64,000 nt of DNA from Furcasterigmium furcatum (Eukaryota > Ascomycota > Sordariomycetes > Glomerellales > Plectosphaerellaceae): NCBI GenBank assembly GCA_001599815.1, contig BCIA01000005.1:4348472-4412471 (forward strand), read 5' to 3'. The position numbers were made by a program, and so were the translations under genes. The notes beneath the pieces were generated by a model. It worked only from the letters and a program-made list of their open reading frames with translations. It searched no databases and was not told where the DNA came from. This document shows positions 21,756 through 31,713 of this stretch, one piece after another. Every line of letters starts with the position of its first letter. The stretch's first letter is position 1.

Positions 21756-24134
21756 CTAAACGTGGTGGTCGTCCTGGATGCCCCAGCTACCGACGATGCC
21801 CATCGCGCGCTCGTCGCCCTGCGCGAGCCGCTCGTCCTGCAGCGTGTCGGAGAGGCACCGCCACGGATCGCGGCTGCCGCCCCACTTGAGGAGCTTCTCC
21901 TTGAGCCTCTCGCCGTTCTCGCGGTCGACGGCCTGACCGCCGGCGCCCGCCTTGAAGACGACGCGCCACACGCGCTCGGCGAGCACGCGGTCGAAGAGGT
22001 AGCTGTAGTACGTGCTGCCGTAGCCGTGCAGGTGGCCGAAGAAGCCCTGCCAGCACGTCTCGGGCGGGTCCGGCGGGGTCGACGCGTACTGCCTCTGGAG
22101 GTCGTGGAAGATCCGCGTCGAGTCGAAGGACCCGTCGGCGACGGCGGGGGCGTGGTAGGCCTGGTCGAGCATGGCGAGGAGGATCTGGTTCTCCGTGTCG
22201 GCGCCCTCGAAGCGCTTGGAGAGCCGCAGGCGCTCGGCGATCATCTCGTAGGGCAGCGGCTCGTCCGTCTTCCAGTGCCGCGCGAAGAGGCCCAGCACGG
22301 ACGGGTCGCCGGCGAAGTGCTCCATGAGGGTCGAGGGGAGCTCGGCGAAGTCGGTGGCGCAGCGCGTGCCGGCGACGTTTTGGAGCGAGGTCCGCGCGAG
22401 GATCGAGTGGATCGCGTGTCCCATCTCGTGGAACAGCGTCTCGACTTGTGAGAAGGACAACAACGCGGGCGTCAGGCTTGACCGCTCATCCGGCTTGGGA
22501 AAGTCGCAGACCAAGGCAATGGTCGGCAGCTGCTTGAACTTGCCGTCCCTGGCGGAGCTCTCCATGCCATCGTTGGCAGCCTCAGCGGCGGACTCGAAGC
22601 GCGGACCACCGCTGGCAGAGTGCAGATCGGCGGCGGCCTCCTCGATTTCGCTGTCCAATATCTCACGCGAGCAGCGCACCGTAAAGTGGGCGGGGTTAGG
22701 TGACTTGTCTCTCCGGAAGAAGAGGTCGCAGTACAGAACAGCCACCACATCGCCCGAGTCTGCAACGACGTCCAGACGCCTTACGTCTTCGTGCCACACC
22801 TCGCCCGGCATCGTCTCCCTAGGGACGAGGCGGATGCCGTACAAGCGATCAAAGAGCCTCGACAGGCCCTGTATCACCGTGCCGATGGAGAAGAACGAGG
22901 CGAGGTGATCGGGGTGTCTGACGCGCGTCCTCATGTCTGCCCTGACGCCATCCATGAGATAGTCCTTGTCCCAGGCGTTGACTTGGGTGGCGGCGCTATC
23001 GAGCTTGGCCAGCTTCTGCTGGAGTAGGTCCGCCATCTCACTATCCACGATCGGCTTGTTGCGCTTCTGCAGCGCAAGCAGGAACTGCATGACGGACGCA
23101 GGCGACTTGGCCATCATCCTATCCTTCAGAGCCATGTGTCCATAGCTCTGGAAACCCGATAGCGAAGCCAGCTCGGACCGCAGCTTGAGCATGGTCTCCA
23201 GCCTGTTGACGGTCGTCTGTGAGGCCTTGCGCATTGCGACGAAGATCTGCCTTCTCGTCTCCGGGTCCTTGACGCTGCGCAGAGCCGCCTGGGCTTCGGG
23301 GCCCATCGTGGGGAGGCGCACGCGGCCCCTGGAAGTAAGCGCCTTTGCAATACTGGGGTATAGACCGTATAGGCTGGACGGGGCGAACACGAGCTCCCTC
23401 TTGTCGGGACGCATCTCGGTGACAAAGTCCGAGCCGACCTCGCTGATCCGCTGGGAGATGTCCACGAAGCGGTCACGGTCCCGCTGTGGCAGGTAGACGG
23501 CGGACTTTGAGAAATCCAGTCTGAGGATCTCGGCCACAGTCTTCTCCTCCTCGGTCCAGGACGCAGTGACCTCGTCGATGCCCATGGCCTTGACCAGCTG
23601 ATCGTTCAAGCCCGTCATCGTGTTCAGCTGGTTCATGTACTGGTATACGAGCGACCACGCTTCCGCCGCGGCTTGTTGGAACTTCGGATCGGGGTGCGAC
23701 ATGCGGACGAAGTCGGACAGATCGAGGACTCGGCACAGGAGGTCGCTCAGGCGGTCGAGGTCCTTGACGATGACCTTGTATTCTTGCGTCGACGAGGCAC
23801 TGAGAACCTTGTCGACGACCTTCGACGCCCTCTGCAGGGTGCGCTGGGCGAAGACGATGAAGCCATGGGGGCTCGTCAGGTACCGGTTCTTGAAGAGTCC
23901 GGCGCTGGGTAGCAGTTCGCTCGCCCGGAAGGCCTTGGAGGTGCGGGAGGGGCTGTCGAAGAGCTCGCGCAGGATGGCATCGTCTGCCTTCGCGGATGTC
24001 CCGTGCTGAAAGAACCCGTTGAAGACCGAGGCGGCCTCGGAGGCGACCGACAGCCACCGTCGCTGGTCGCGGGAGGCCGAGTCGCGTGCGCACTTTGCGC
24101 AGACCCAGAGGGCCCTCGTGGGCGATTTGAACAT
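21756..24134 (-). CDS. OCT1: Mitochondrial intermediate peptidase
   Basis: Single exon, 792 residues, ATG at 24134. Thimet-type M3 metallopeptidase: His569-Glu-Met-Gly-His573 in LFHEMGHAIHS is the zinc HExxH, followed by RCATDFAELPSTLMEHFAGD, which supplies the third ligand and the FxExPS motif. The N-terminus is basic and free of acidic residues for about 30 residues (RDSASRDQRRWLS), a mitochondrial presequence. OCT1 removes an octapeptide from precursors already cut by the matrix processing peptidase. Length fits the fungal family (about 770-800). It is convergent with the nucleoside hydrolase, 262 bp apart. Confidence 0.95.
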   Translation of the reverse strand: MFKSPTRALWVCAKCARDSASRDQRRWLSVASEAASVFNGFFQHGTSAKADDAILRELFDSPSRTSKAFRASELLPSAGLFKNRYLTSPHGFIVFAQRTLQRASKVVDKVLSASSTQEYKVIVKDLDRLSDLLCRVLDLSDFVRMSHPDPKFQQAAAEAWSLVYQYMNQLNTMTGLNDQLVKAMGIDEVTASWTEEEKTVAEILRLDFSKSAVYLPQRDRDRFVDISQRISEVGSDFVTEMRPDKRELVFAPSSLYGLYPSIAKALTSRGRVRLPTMGPEAQAALRSVKDPETRRQIFVAMRKASQTTVNRLETMLKLRSELASLSGFQSYGHMALKDRMMAKSPASVMQFLLALQKRNKPIVDSEMADLLQQKLAKLDSAATQVNAWDKDYLMDGVRADMRTRVRHPDHLASFFSIGTVIQGLSRLFDRLYGIRLVPRETMPGEVWHEDVRRLDVVADSGDVVAVLYCDLFFRRDKSPNPAHFTVRCSREILDSEIEEAAADLHSASGGPRFESAAEAANDGMESSARDGKFKQLPTIALVCDFPKPDERSSLTPALLSFSQVETLFHEMGHAIHSILARTSLQNVAGTRCATDFAELPSTLMEHFAGDPSVLGLFARHWKTDEPLPYEMIAERLRLSKRFEGADTENQILLAMLDQAYHAPAVADGSFDSTRIFHDLQRQYASTPPDPPETCWQGFFGHLHGYGSTYYSYLFDRVLAERVWRVVFKAGAGGQAVDRENGERLKEKLLKWGGSRDPWRCLSDTLQDERLAQGDERAMGIVGSWGIQDDHHV

Positions 24135-25384
24135 GTTGTGTGCTGTAGTTTATGGCAACATTCTCCGCCAGTAGTACAAGTGCCCCGCGGAGCAAGCTGA
24201 GAATGTAAGCAATGGACAGAGAAGTACAAGATTGGGTATGCGAGACCGGAGATGTTCAGGTGGAATGCTTCAAGCCTGTCGGATGCAACTTTCAATTCCC
24301 GAGGTCCCGGCCCGTCCCCGTCCTCAGGTTCCGGGTTTTACCTCAGCTAGCGTGATGCCCTGATTAGGACTAGCACTCTTGTCACTTTTGCTCAGGCTGG
24401 ACTCAGGTCTTGCTCAGCCACCGCTTAGTCAGGTGACTCCGTTAGATGCCATGAAAATTTTGTGCATGCACAAACCCACTGAAACGGTCGTCTAAGGTGT
24501 GACCGCCCCCTCCGTTCCGTGCAACTTCCTAGGAAGTCATCCCCACATCTCCGACCGGTGACTTCCTAGGAAGTCAGGCAGTGGGAGAGGTGCTAGAGGA
24601 CCACCATCCCCAGCGCGTCTCCGGTCATACACTAGGAAACGGCTTATTATGACACAAAGGAGCTCTACGATAGATCATTAAGGAAGGTGAGCTAGCTGAA
24701 GGAGATAGGCATATTAGGATGGATGTCCTGGGGACTATAGACTATACCTAGATACTTTAGCGATCAACTTAAGTCTTTATTGCTTACCACCTTAGAGAGG
24801 GAAATCTCCCTTACGACCTTTTGTGAAGAAACGATTCGATTGAGAAACGAGTACTAAACAAGCCTACCTAACTTACCGATAACACGAACCCACCTCGATA
24901 CCTTGTATCTTTGTTTGCAGAGACACACAGATCGTAACACTTAAGCAGATATATTATATAAACCTCCTTATAAAGTAGTAGAGATTAAAGAGGGAAGATA
25001 CCACGGCTGTGATTAGATTGTAAAACAGCAGCGGGTCAACTACCTGCGGGAGGGAACACCCCTGACCTACGACATTAGGTCGATTGAGCGGTTTGGCCAG
25101 CTCCAGATATGTGACTGATATAGACAGCGAAGGTCATTACTGCCACCAATACTAATTAGTAGTATAGGCAGCATCCGGGTTGCGTAGGAACAGTTATTAT
25201 AATATTCTTCACCTTGGCAGGGCGCTTAAATCCGACGGGGCTCGTGCTGAAATATATTCCAAGATAACACGCCGGTTTTCGAGATCACCTCTTCTCAGAA
25301 CTGGCGATATCTCAATCCTGCGAGCTTCGAGTTGCTTCATAAGAGAATCTAGTATATTTCAAATGATTTCAAACTCGAATGGGG
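24135..25384. other. Gene-free TA-rich region with palindromes and decayed relics
   Basis: This 1.25-kb gap holds the OCT1 promoter on its left and TA-rich, stop-rich DNA from about 24620. Two palindromes occur at 24524-24576. A 33-codon coding-like scrap (25020-25118, VNYLREGTPLTYDIRSIERF) ends at a stop and has no open context. It is probably a mutated repeat or gene relic. Confidence 0.45.
24524..24576. repeat. Pair of perfect palindromes
   Basis: ACTTCCTAGGAAGT at 24524-24537 and TGACTTCCTAGGAAGTCA at 24559-24576 are each their own reverse complement and share a 17-base core with trailing TCA. The spacing is 21 bp. They could be a dimeric protein-binding site or the two ends of a tiny transposon footprint. 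Confidence 0.85.
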
Positions 25385-26857
25385 TTATTTTGAATCAGAC
25401 AGGGACTCAGGTGCTCGCCAGACAAAGCCAGGGGGCGGACTGTCGAATGGGGGCCCCAAATCATTGTCGTGGACAATGCTGCACTCAAGGCCAACCCTTG
25501 TACACAGATACTCCAGCTCTCTCCTCCCCTGATAACTCCATGTAGAAATATCTTCTTCGATGTGGAGGCCAACACGTCGAAGAAGAGGCACGTGTTCCTT
25601 CACCTTGTAGCTCGCTAGAAACGGCTCGAATGCCTCCAGCATAGAGAATTCATCCCATTCCCAGGCATCGATATAAGAGAGGCCCCAGCCGTCGGTGAGA
25701 AACTCGAGCTCCTGGACGTTTCTCGGAAGTGAGGGCCCTAAGCGCATTCCTGCCTTCGGGGTCATCCCCATCACTAGCGCCCAGCTGATCGTGAGACTTT
25801 TGGCAGCAGCGAACTCAGCAAGCTGCAAGGAACCATGGATTTCAACGTCTGGTTCCTCCAGATCGGACACCCCCTTGTGGATCTTGGCTATCAAGGTTAG
25901 GTCCTCAACGGTTTCGCGGAGAGGCTGCAGGGAAGCGTTGACGGCCTGCATGTCGAAGATGGGCTCGCTAATATCGACAGGCTGGTCAGGTTTGTACAAG
26001 ATCGTCCAGTCGACATGCTTCAGGCCGTGACACGCGGCTAGGATCTGCTGAGCGTGCGGTTCACGGATTATGCACATCCGTAGCGAGTGTAGCAGAGATG
26101 GGCACGGCGGTCGGTCCAGAGGCCAGGCGAAGGCTGTGGGATTGTCGATAGCCAGGTCGAGCGATCGGATGTTCGGTAGATAAAAACACAGGAGGGTCTC
26201 TGCCGTGTTGTCCTCTTTGGTTAAGCGATAGCTGTTGCGCCAGCGGTGGATTGTCACATGTTCGAGGGATCGCAGCATCGGCAGCACTGCGCCTAGCCCT
26301 AGCCCGTCTCCGCCGCCGCAGGACGCGTCGAGGTCTGCCTTCATTGTCAGGCCCAGGATCCGCGTCTCTTTGGCAAAGTTGCTCAGCATGCGGAGACGCG
26401 CGAGGTTCGGCAGAAAGGAAAGCAACAGGGTAATGACGGCATCCATCTTGCCCTTCCTAAACTCGTCCTCCCATTCCTGGGCGTGCGGCAGCGGCACGCG
26501 GAATCCATGGATCAATTCGGCGACCCTATGAAGATCGAGATCGTCCGTGGAGATTGGTGGGGTGAGGATGCTCCATGAGAGGAAGGCCTGCCCGTGCAAA
26601 TGGAGGTCCTTGACCGAGGCTCCAAGCTGTGGGTTCTCCATGAAACTGCGCAGAAGGAGGGTGATGGCCCTGGGAGATTCGGTGGTGGAGGACCATTCCA
26701 GGCTGATGTCTGTGTACAAGAGGGGTGTGGCGACCTGGTGAAGCCTCTTGCAGGCCAGGCCTACGTGACGTCGATCTGCCGTTGACGGAGTGTGGTGCAG
26801 GATCGAGAGCAGTAATTCCGTAGGAAGAGCCGTAGGAAGGGTGTTCAACGACGACAT
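25385..26857 (-). CDS. F-box protein with LRR-like C-terminal region
   Basis: Single exon. The ATG at 26857 (MSSLNTLPTALPTELLLSIL) starts directly at the F-box and gives 490 residues. The frame is open back to an ATG at 27148, but the extra 97 residues are low-complexity and probably leader. F-box: LPTELLLSILHHTPSTADRR then HVGLACKRLHQVATPLLYTD, the usual form in fungal F-box/LRR proteins. Later segments such as NIRSLDLAIDN, LKHVDWTILY and VQELEFLTDGWGL resemble irregular leucine-rich repeats. The expected role is substrate recognition for an SCF ubiquitin ligase; the target is unknown. It lies beside TA-rich relic DNA. Confidence 0.75.
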   Translation of the reverse strand: MSSLNTLPTALPTELLLSILHHTPSTADRRHVGLACKRLHQVATPLLYTDISLEWSSTTESPRAITLLLRSFMENPQLGASVKDLHLHGQAFLSWSILTPPISTDDLDLHRVAELIHGFRVPLPHAQEWEDEFRKGKMDAVITLLLSFLPNLARLRMLSNFAKETRILGLTMKADLDASCGGGDGLGLGAVLPMLRSLEHVTIHRWRNSYRLTKEDNTAETLLCFYLPNIRSLDLAIDNPTAFAWPLDRPPCPSLLHSLRMCIIREPHAQQILAACHGLKHVDWTILYKPDQPVDISEPIFDMQAVNASLQPLRETVEDLTLIAKIHKGVSDLEEPDVEIHGSLQLAEFAAAKSLTISWALVMGMTPKAGMRLGPSLPRNVQELEFLTDGWGLSYIDAWEWDEFSMLEAFEPFLASYKVKEHVPLLRRVGLHIEEDISTWSYQGRRELEYLCTRVGLECSIVHDNDLGPPFDSPPPGFVWRAPESLSDSK

Positions 26858-27893
26858 GGCGGGCTGTAGGGCTGGCTGGAGGAAATGGAATGTGGTGGTG
26901 GAATCGGGACGTCCGAGGGCTTGAGGGCACCTAGGGGCTGTTCCGTCCGATGGTTGGCATCTGTTGTTCGGTTTGGCACTGGCCGGCTTGTGGTCTAAGC
27001 AGATAAACGACTGTTCTGTGGGCGGGGGCTTAACGTCCCTAGGGGACAACTCTTTTTTCACTTTGTGCTGGGCATTTCGCCTGGCTAAGGAGAAGGAAGT
27101 GTCTCGCGTCTTAGTGATGGTCATAATTAGTGGGCGATGCCTCGGCATGGAGACTCGGAGATGTTACCTGTTGTGGGCCTGGGAGGTGACGGCCGGGAGG
27201 TGGATGATAGATAATAGATGATAGAGGCCTAAGTTAGTAATTCAAAAGTCGATGAGGTTTACGGTGAAATTTGTGTATATGTGGCTGGGTTGTGGCGCGC
27301 CACGAATCTTGTCGGGGTCACTCAGGGTCGGCTCAGGTTAAAAACAGCGAGGCTCTAAAACCTATCCAGTTTAGATAAGGCCGAGTAAAACCCATCTGCG
27401 GGGGTCCAGTTTAGGCGTCACGTGGGGCCCACTGTAGCCCACTCAGTACGTCACTGCACTGAACACTGAAGTTCCACTCTCACTTCAACCAGCCCTCGGC
27501 CGGCCGGCCCAATGCACCGATGAGATGTATATGAGGAAGCAACATCATTGTATTACTACCAAGCCTCCATGGCAGCCGTCATTCGCTCCTTTGTTAGCAG
27601 CGGGTGTCTGAAGGCTATGTAATGGGGTTTGCCTGTCGCTTGTGGACCTGGGCTCCTGTCCGTGGAAGGGATGTTAGCGATGTTCTTGATGTCCATCTCT
27701 TCCGCGCTCAGGGAATCATACCGTGTCTGTTTAATCGCGTTGCAGTTGGGTTTTCACTGACCTCAACACGAGGCTTGAGAAAAGCATTCCAAGCGCCTCA
27801 GAAAAGGCTTGCCGCGAGGATCTAATAGATATCATTATTAGCAATCACGCAAACCGTCAAGATACATGGTATACACTACCATGAGGGATTCCA
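26858..27893. other. Upstream region of the F-box gene
   Basis: About 1 kb between the F-box start and the 3' end of the next minus-strand gene. The right part (27240-27560) is mixed composition. No supported gene was found. Confidence 0.4.
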
Positions 27894-28451
27894 TCAATTC
27901 TTGCGCCCATGTTCGCGGGCGCGCTTGCTGACAAGAACGTCGCGGCCTCCAGTGAACCAGATGGTCAAACCGGCTCCGAGAGCCAGGGCACCAAGGATGA
28001 CGGAGGATCGCAGCCAGCAACGGGGCGGGCCGTGCCTCACAATGTGGCTGTGGGCAGCCAGATGGTCGCAGACGGCGTCGACAACCATGTGACGGTCAGC
28101 GACGGCGGCAGTGGGGAGGTTGATGAGCACGCCCCGGACGAGACCCTCGAGGTCTGCATGCTGGAGCTCGGGAGAAGGCATGTCTCCGGAGGCCTGGGAA
28201 GTGAATTCTCTGTTCTGTCAGTTGAATCTATTCGCCAATGGGAGCTTCGAGCTGATAACTCGTACCTGTGTCTGATTCGTGTTGAGTTCGGAGAGGTATA
28301 TGCGGCGGGAGCCTCGCAGAAGTGGATGTATCACGGCGGTTGTGATACGGAACTTTGTGGATGGGTGGTTGGCGTGAGTTGGCAACTGGCCGAGGTCTGT
28401 GTCAAGACGAGGGTTGCGCCGCGAGACTGAAGTGCCATGGGATAGAAACAT
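27894..28451 (-). CDS. Small predicted membrane protein, unknown function
   Basis: Exons 28451-28266 and 28214-27894 join in frame through a 51-bp intron (GTACGA donor, CTGACAG acceptor), giving 168 residues. The ATG at 28451 is true. The N-terminal 60 residues are basic and Ser/Thr-rich and could act in mitochondrial targeting. The middle is helical (ADLEGLVRGVLINLPTAAVA; VVDAVCDHLAAHSHIVRHG). Near the C-terminus SSVILGALALGAGLTIWFTG is one membrane segment, followed by a basic tail. I do not recognise the family. The alternative is that only exon 2 from 28181 is translated (95 residues). Confidence 0.55.
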
Positions 28452-28768
28452 ACCTCCAATTCACTTTGAACGCGCGGAGGACGCACCGCACAAACTAACC
28501 CAAACAATACCAGCGCGCCATGCCTCAGTTATTCACTTCTCTGGACATTATAGTATTTACCCTGAGTGAATTGCTAGCTGAATTCAGTGCTGTTATTATC
28601 CATCACTCAGTGCGCCAACAAACACATGTTTCTCGAGGCCATCAGGTTCTGAGTACCCCCAACTCCATCGGCGACGCTGATGTCGGAGACGAGTCCAGCG
28701 GCCCACCCAGACTCAGGAGAGACACTCAAGAAGTGCGTCCTCAGGGCAGCCCAAAGCCAGGTCCAGTG
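28452..28768. promoter_or_regulatory. Promoter of the small membrane-protein gene
   Basis: A 317-bp gap between the ATG at 28451 (-) and the TOK channel stop at 28769 (-). Nothing beyond promoter and 3' UTR sequence was seen. Confidence 0.4.
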
Positions 28769-30891
28769 TCAGAAGCTCCCCAACGACTCCTCCAGCCGAT
28801 CTACCATCTTCTCCAATATCCACTCGCTCTCCTCCTTTCCGCTGAGGAGAGGGTTCCCGCCGCCTACCCAGGACCACTTCCGCCGCTCGTCCTCGCCTTG
28901 CTGGTTCCAGTGGTGGTCGTGTCTCCGATGCTTCGGCGGGGTTTGCACCTCGAGATGCCCGTCCGGGTCGCGCTCGTCCTCGCCCATCAGCCCCAAGTAC
29001 CATGCCCATTCCTCGAACGAGTACTGCCGGGCCTCGCGCTCGCGGCTGTCTTTCAGCAGCGTCCGGATCTCGGATATCAGCACGCGTTGCAGTCTATGGC
29101 CCGTCGGGATCTTGTTCAGCTTGTGGTCGAGGCGGGACAGCGAGCGGCGCGTCGCGGTTCGGCTGTCCGTTGATGAGTTGACCGGCGCGAGGGTCCCATT
29201 CGGCTGCTCCTCGCTGTCGATGTCCGGGGCCTCGGCGGGCCCCCCTCCCTTCATCCTTAGGCTGTAAGCCAGCTGGGATACCACCTGCTTGATCTCTCCC
29301 GCGAAGCTCTTCTTGCCGGGCAGGATCGTGAGGTTTCCGAGTCGGATCGTGGCCTTTCGAATGACGCTGATAATCGTGCTCCCGGCAGTCGAGATGAGGA
29401 CTGTGGTGGTCGGCACCGCCAAGATGGACCAGAAGACGAAGAACGACTTGCCCCCGTTCGAAACGGGCACGACATCGCCGTAGCCGATGGTCATGAGCGA
29501 TATGTAGCAGAAGTACAGCGAGTCGGAGTAGGTCCACGTCTGGTAGGGCTGCTCGAACTTGTGGAAGATGACGGCGCCGACGAACATGAGGAAGAGCCAC
29601 GAGCAGGCGGACTCGAGCAGCAGCATCCAGCGCCGTCGAGAAGTCGCCCTCTGCTGGATGACGCGCATGATCTCGAACTCGGCCCGTCGCCGCTGGAGTT
29701 CTCCGGGTACCACGTCGTCCGTCCTAGGACCTCGCTGCAGGGGCTTGAAGATCTCGACGGCACCTCGGCTCGCCATTTTCCGGATCACCTTGCGCCGGTT
29801 CCGCTCTTCCACGCGGGCATCGAGGTATCGCTTCCCCCGCTCCAAGATCAGGCTTCGGATAGAGGCGATGACCAGTCCGAGGCTGATGATGCCGCTGAGG
29901 GCATAAGGGAACAGAAGTCCTCGTCCGAGGTTGGTGTCGAGCGTGTAGTCGCCAAAGCCCACGGTGAGCAGGGTCACCTCCGCCCAGTAGACGCCGTCGA
30001 GGTAGTGCCAGTCTTCGATGGCCGAGAATACGAGCGCGCCGATCAGAAGGTACAGGAGGAACGAAATGGTCTGCAGCATGAGCGTTCGCTGGTTGGTGGT
30101 GAGATTCAGGTCGACCCGGTTGCGTCCTGATACAGTCGCCAAGTAGGTGATGGCCATGAGGGAAGCGTCGACGAAGTACAGGATCGCGGCCCATATCCCG
30201 TAGTAGAAGGCTTGAGACCAAACAAAGTCCCCCCCCGGACGCTCTTTGCCTTTCAATGCCGGCCCAGATGCTGTCGCGAGGAGTACCACGAGACAGATGA
30301 CGGAGATGTACCTTCGGGAGTGAGCTCCGTGTCAGATACCGAGAGGCTCAAGGATGACTTACCACCCCCCTATGGTGATGGGCTGAGCAATTGTGAAGCG
30401 AACCCGTCTCGTCATGTTCAGGTAGAGAAAGACATTGGCGATCAGCGCCACCAACAGCTGGAGGCCGTTGATAACTCTCAGCCTGCCGCAGCGAGTCAGC
30501 CTCGGGGACTGCTACCAACCGAAGGAGCATGGGGACGACATACCAAGTAGGATCAGGTAAGTACTGTGCATTGTCGATGTTCGAGCCGGGAGGGAAATAC
30601 TGTCGCCACGGTCGGACCAAAGCACACAGGCTGAAGGCTGATGCTACAGGCCCCAGGGTGCTCGCCAGCATGGGAAACGCTGAAGAGACCATCCACCAAC
30701 GGCTTCACCGAGCCAGGGTCAGCAGGTTCTCTGCAGAATTCGGAGTCTAACTTGGCAGTTCCAACATACGTGGGCTGTACACGGGCCTCGTCATTTCGAA
30801 TCTGCGACTTGGTGCTCTGCGTAGAGGTGACGTGGCTCGCTCGTCTCCCTGCGTTTTGCTCGACCGGGCTGTCCTGGCTGTCATCGTTCAT
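28769..30891 (-). CDS. TOK-type outward-rectifying potassium channel
   Basis: Exons 30891-30770, 30702-30544, 30482-30363 and 30311-28769 (introns 67, 61 and 51 bp) add up to 647 residues in frame. The protein has the fungal two-pore layout: N-terminal membrane segments (RWWMVSSAFPMLAS; LRVINGLQLLVALIANVFLY; YISVICLVVLLATASG), then P-loop 1 with TVGFGDY and P-loop 2 with TIGYGDV, separated by a basic cytosolic linker. TOK1 has eight membrane segments and releases K+ from the cytosol at the plasma membrane. The C-tail contains SFEEWAWYLGLMGEDE and ends WSWVGGGNPLLSGKEESEWI. Intron 1 has a textbook GCTGAC branch point and an AAG acceptor just after an in-frame TGA, which fixes the splice site. 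Confidence 0.9.
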
Positions 30892-31713
30892 GGTATGAAT
30901 ATCGATGTCGGGGACCCGGCTGAGCTGTGGAATTGCGTGGAGAAGCTTCTCGTGAGTTCATCCCAGAGTCTCGCGCCAGTTCGGGATGACGCCCGTCGTT
31001 GCGTAATGGTTTCCAGACTGTGGCCGGCTCGCGCGACAGGGCGGGCAGTTTACAATATTATACCATTTCAGGGCATGAGAAATACGAAAAGACCTCCAGG
31101 GACCAAAAAACGAGCGATCTTCAGGAAGGGTGCGCGAGTGGGCGACAGCTGAACGAAAGCGGCAGCCCTCTCCAAGGCGCAACCTCTAGTCGCAAACGGC
31201 CGCCAAGTGACTAACCACTAACACACCAACGGGGAGCCCCCTCTGCACACCACAATATAATGGTGCCGCGTTAAGATCACCTGAGAGCTCCTCTCAAGGA
31301 TGCTTCGTTGACGACAGTGCCAGAAAACAAACCACCAGCGAGGGCGCAGCGCTGGCATGTCAAGGCCACCCTCCCCCGAGGCCGAGGTCAGCCACCCGCC
31401 GGATGCGCCGGCTTCGTCACGGGGCTCGACCCGAGACACTCTCCGCACTTCAGCTACTGGCGCTGGCGCGAAGCATATCCTCACTAATACCCGGATGATT
31501 GGCTGCGGCAGCAACAAGAAGCCCAAGTGTCGGTGCTGGCCGAGGACGATCACCTTGATCTTCAGGGGCTCGTTCCCACGGTTTCGGTCACCTCTGGGGT
31601 TCGGACGCAGTATAAACCGGCGGTCCCAGGGTAACGGAGCACTATGGCTTTCCCTAAGACCTGTAGAATTTCTTCCTCGTTGTGCCTTCTTGGCCACCTC
31701 CAATTGAAACATC
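30892..31713. promoter_or_regulatory. Divergent promoter: K+ channel / ArAE-type membrane protein
   Basis: An 822-bp gap between divergent starts. ORFs on both strands at 31218-31727 lack any recognised domain and are treated as noncoding. A CCAAT pentanucleotide lies at 31700-31704 just before the ATG at 31714. Confidence 0.4.
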
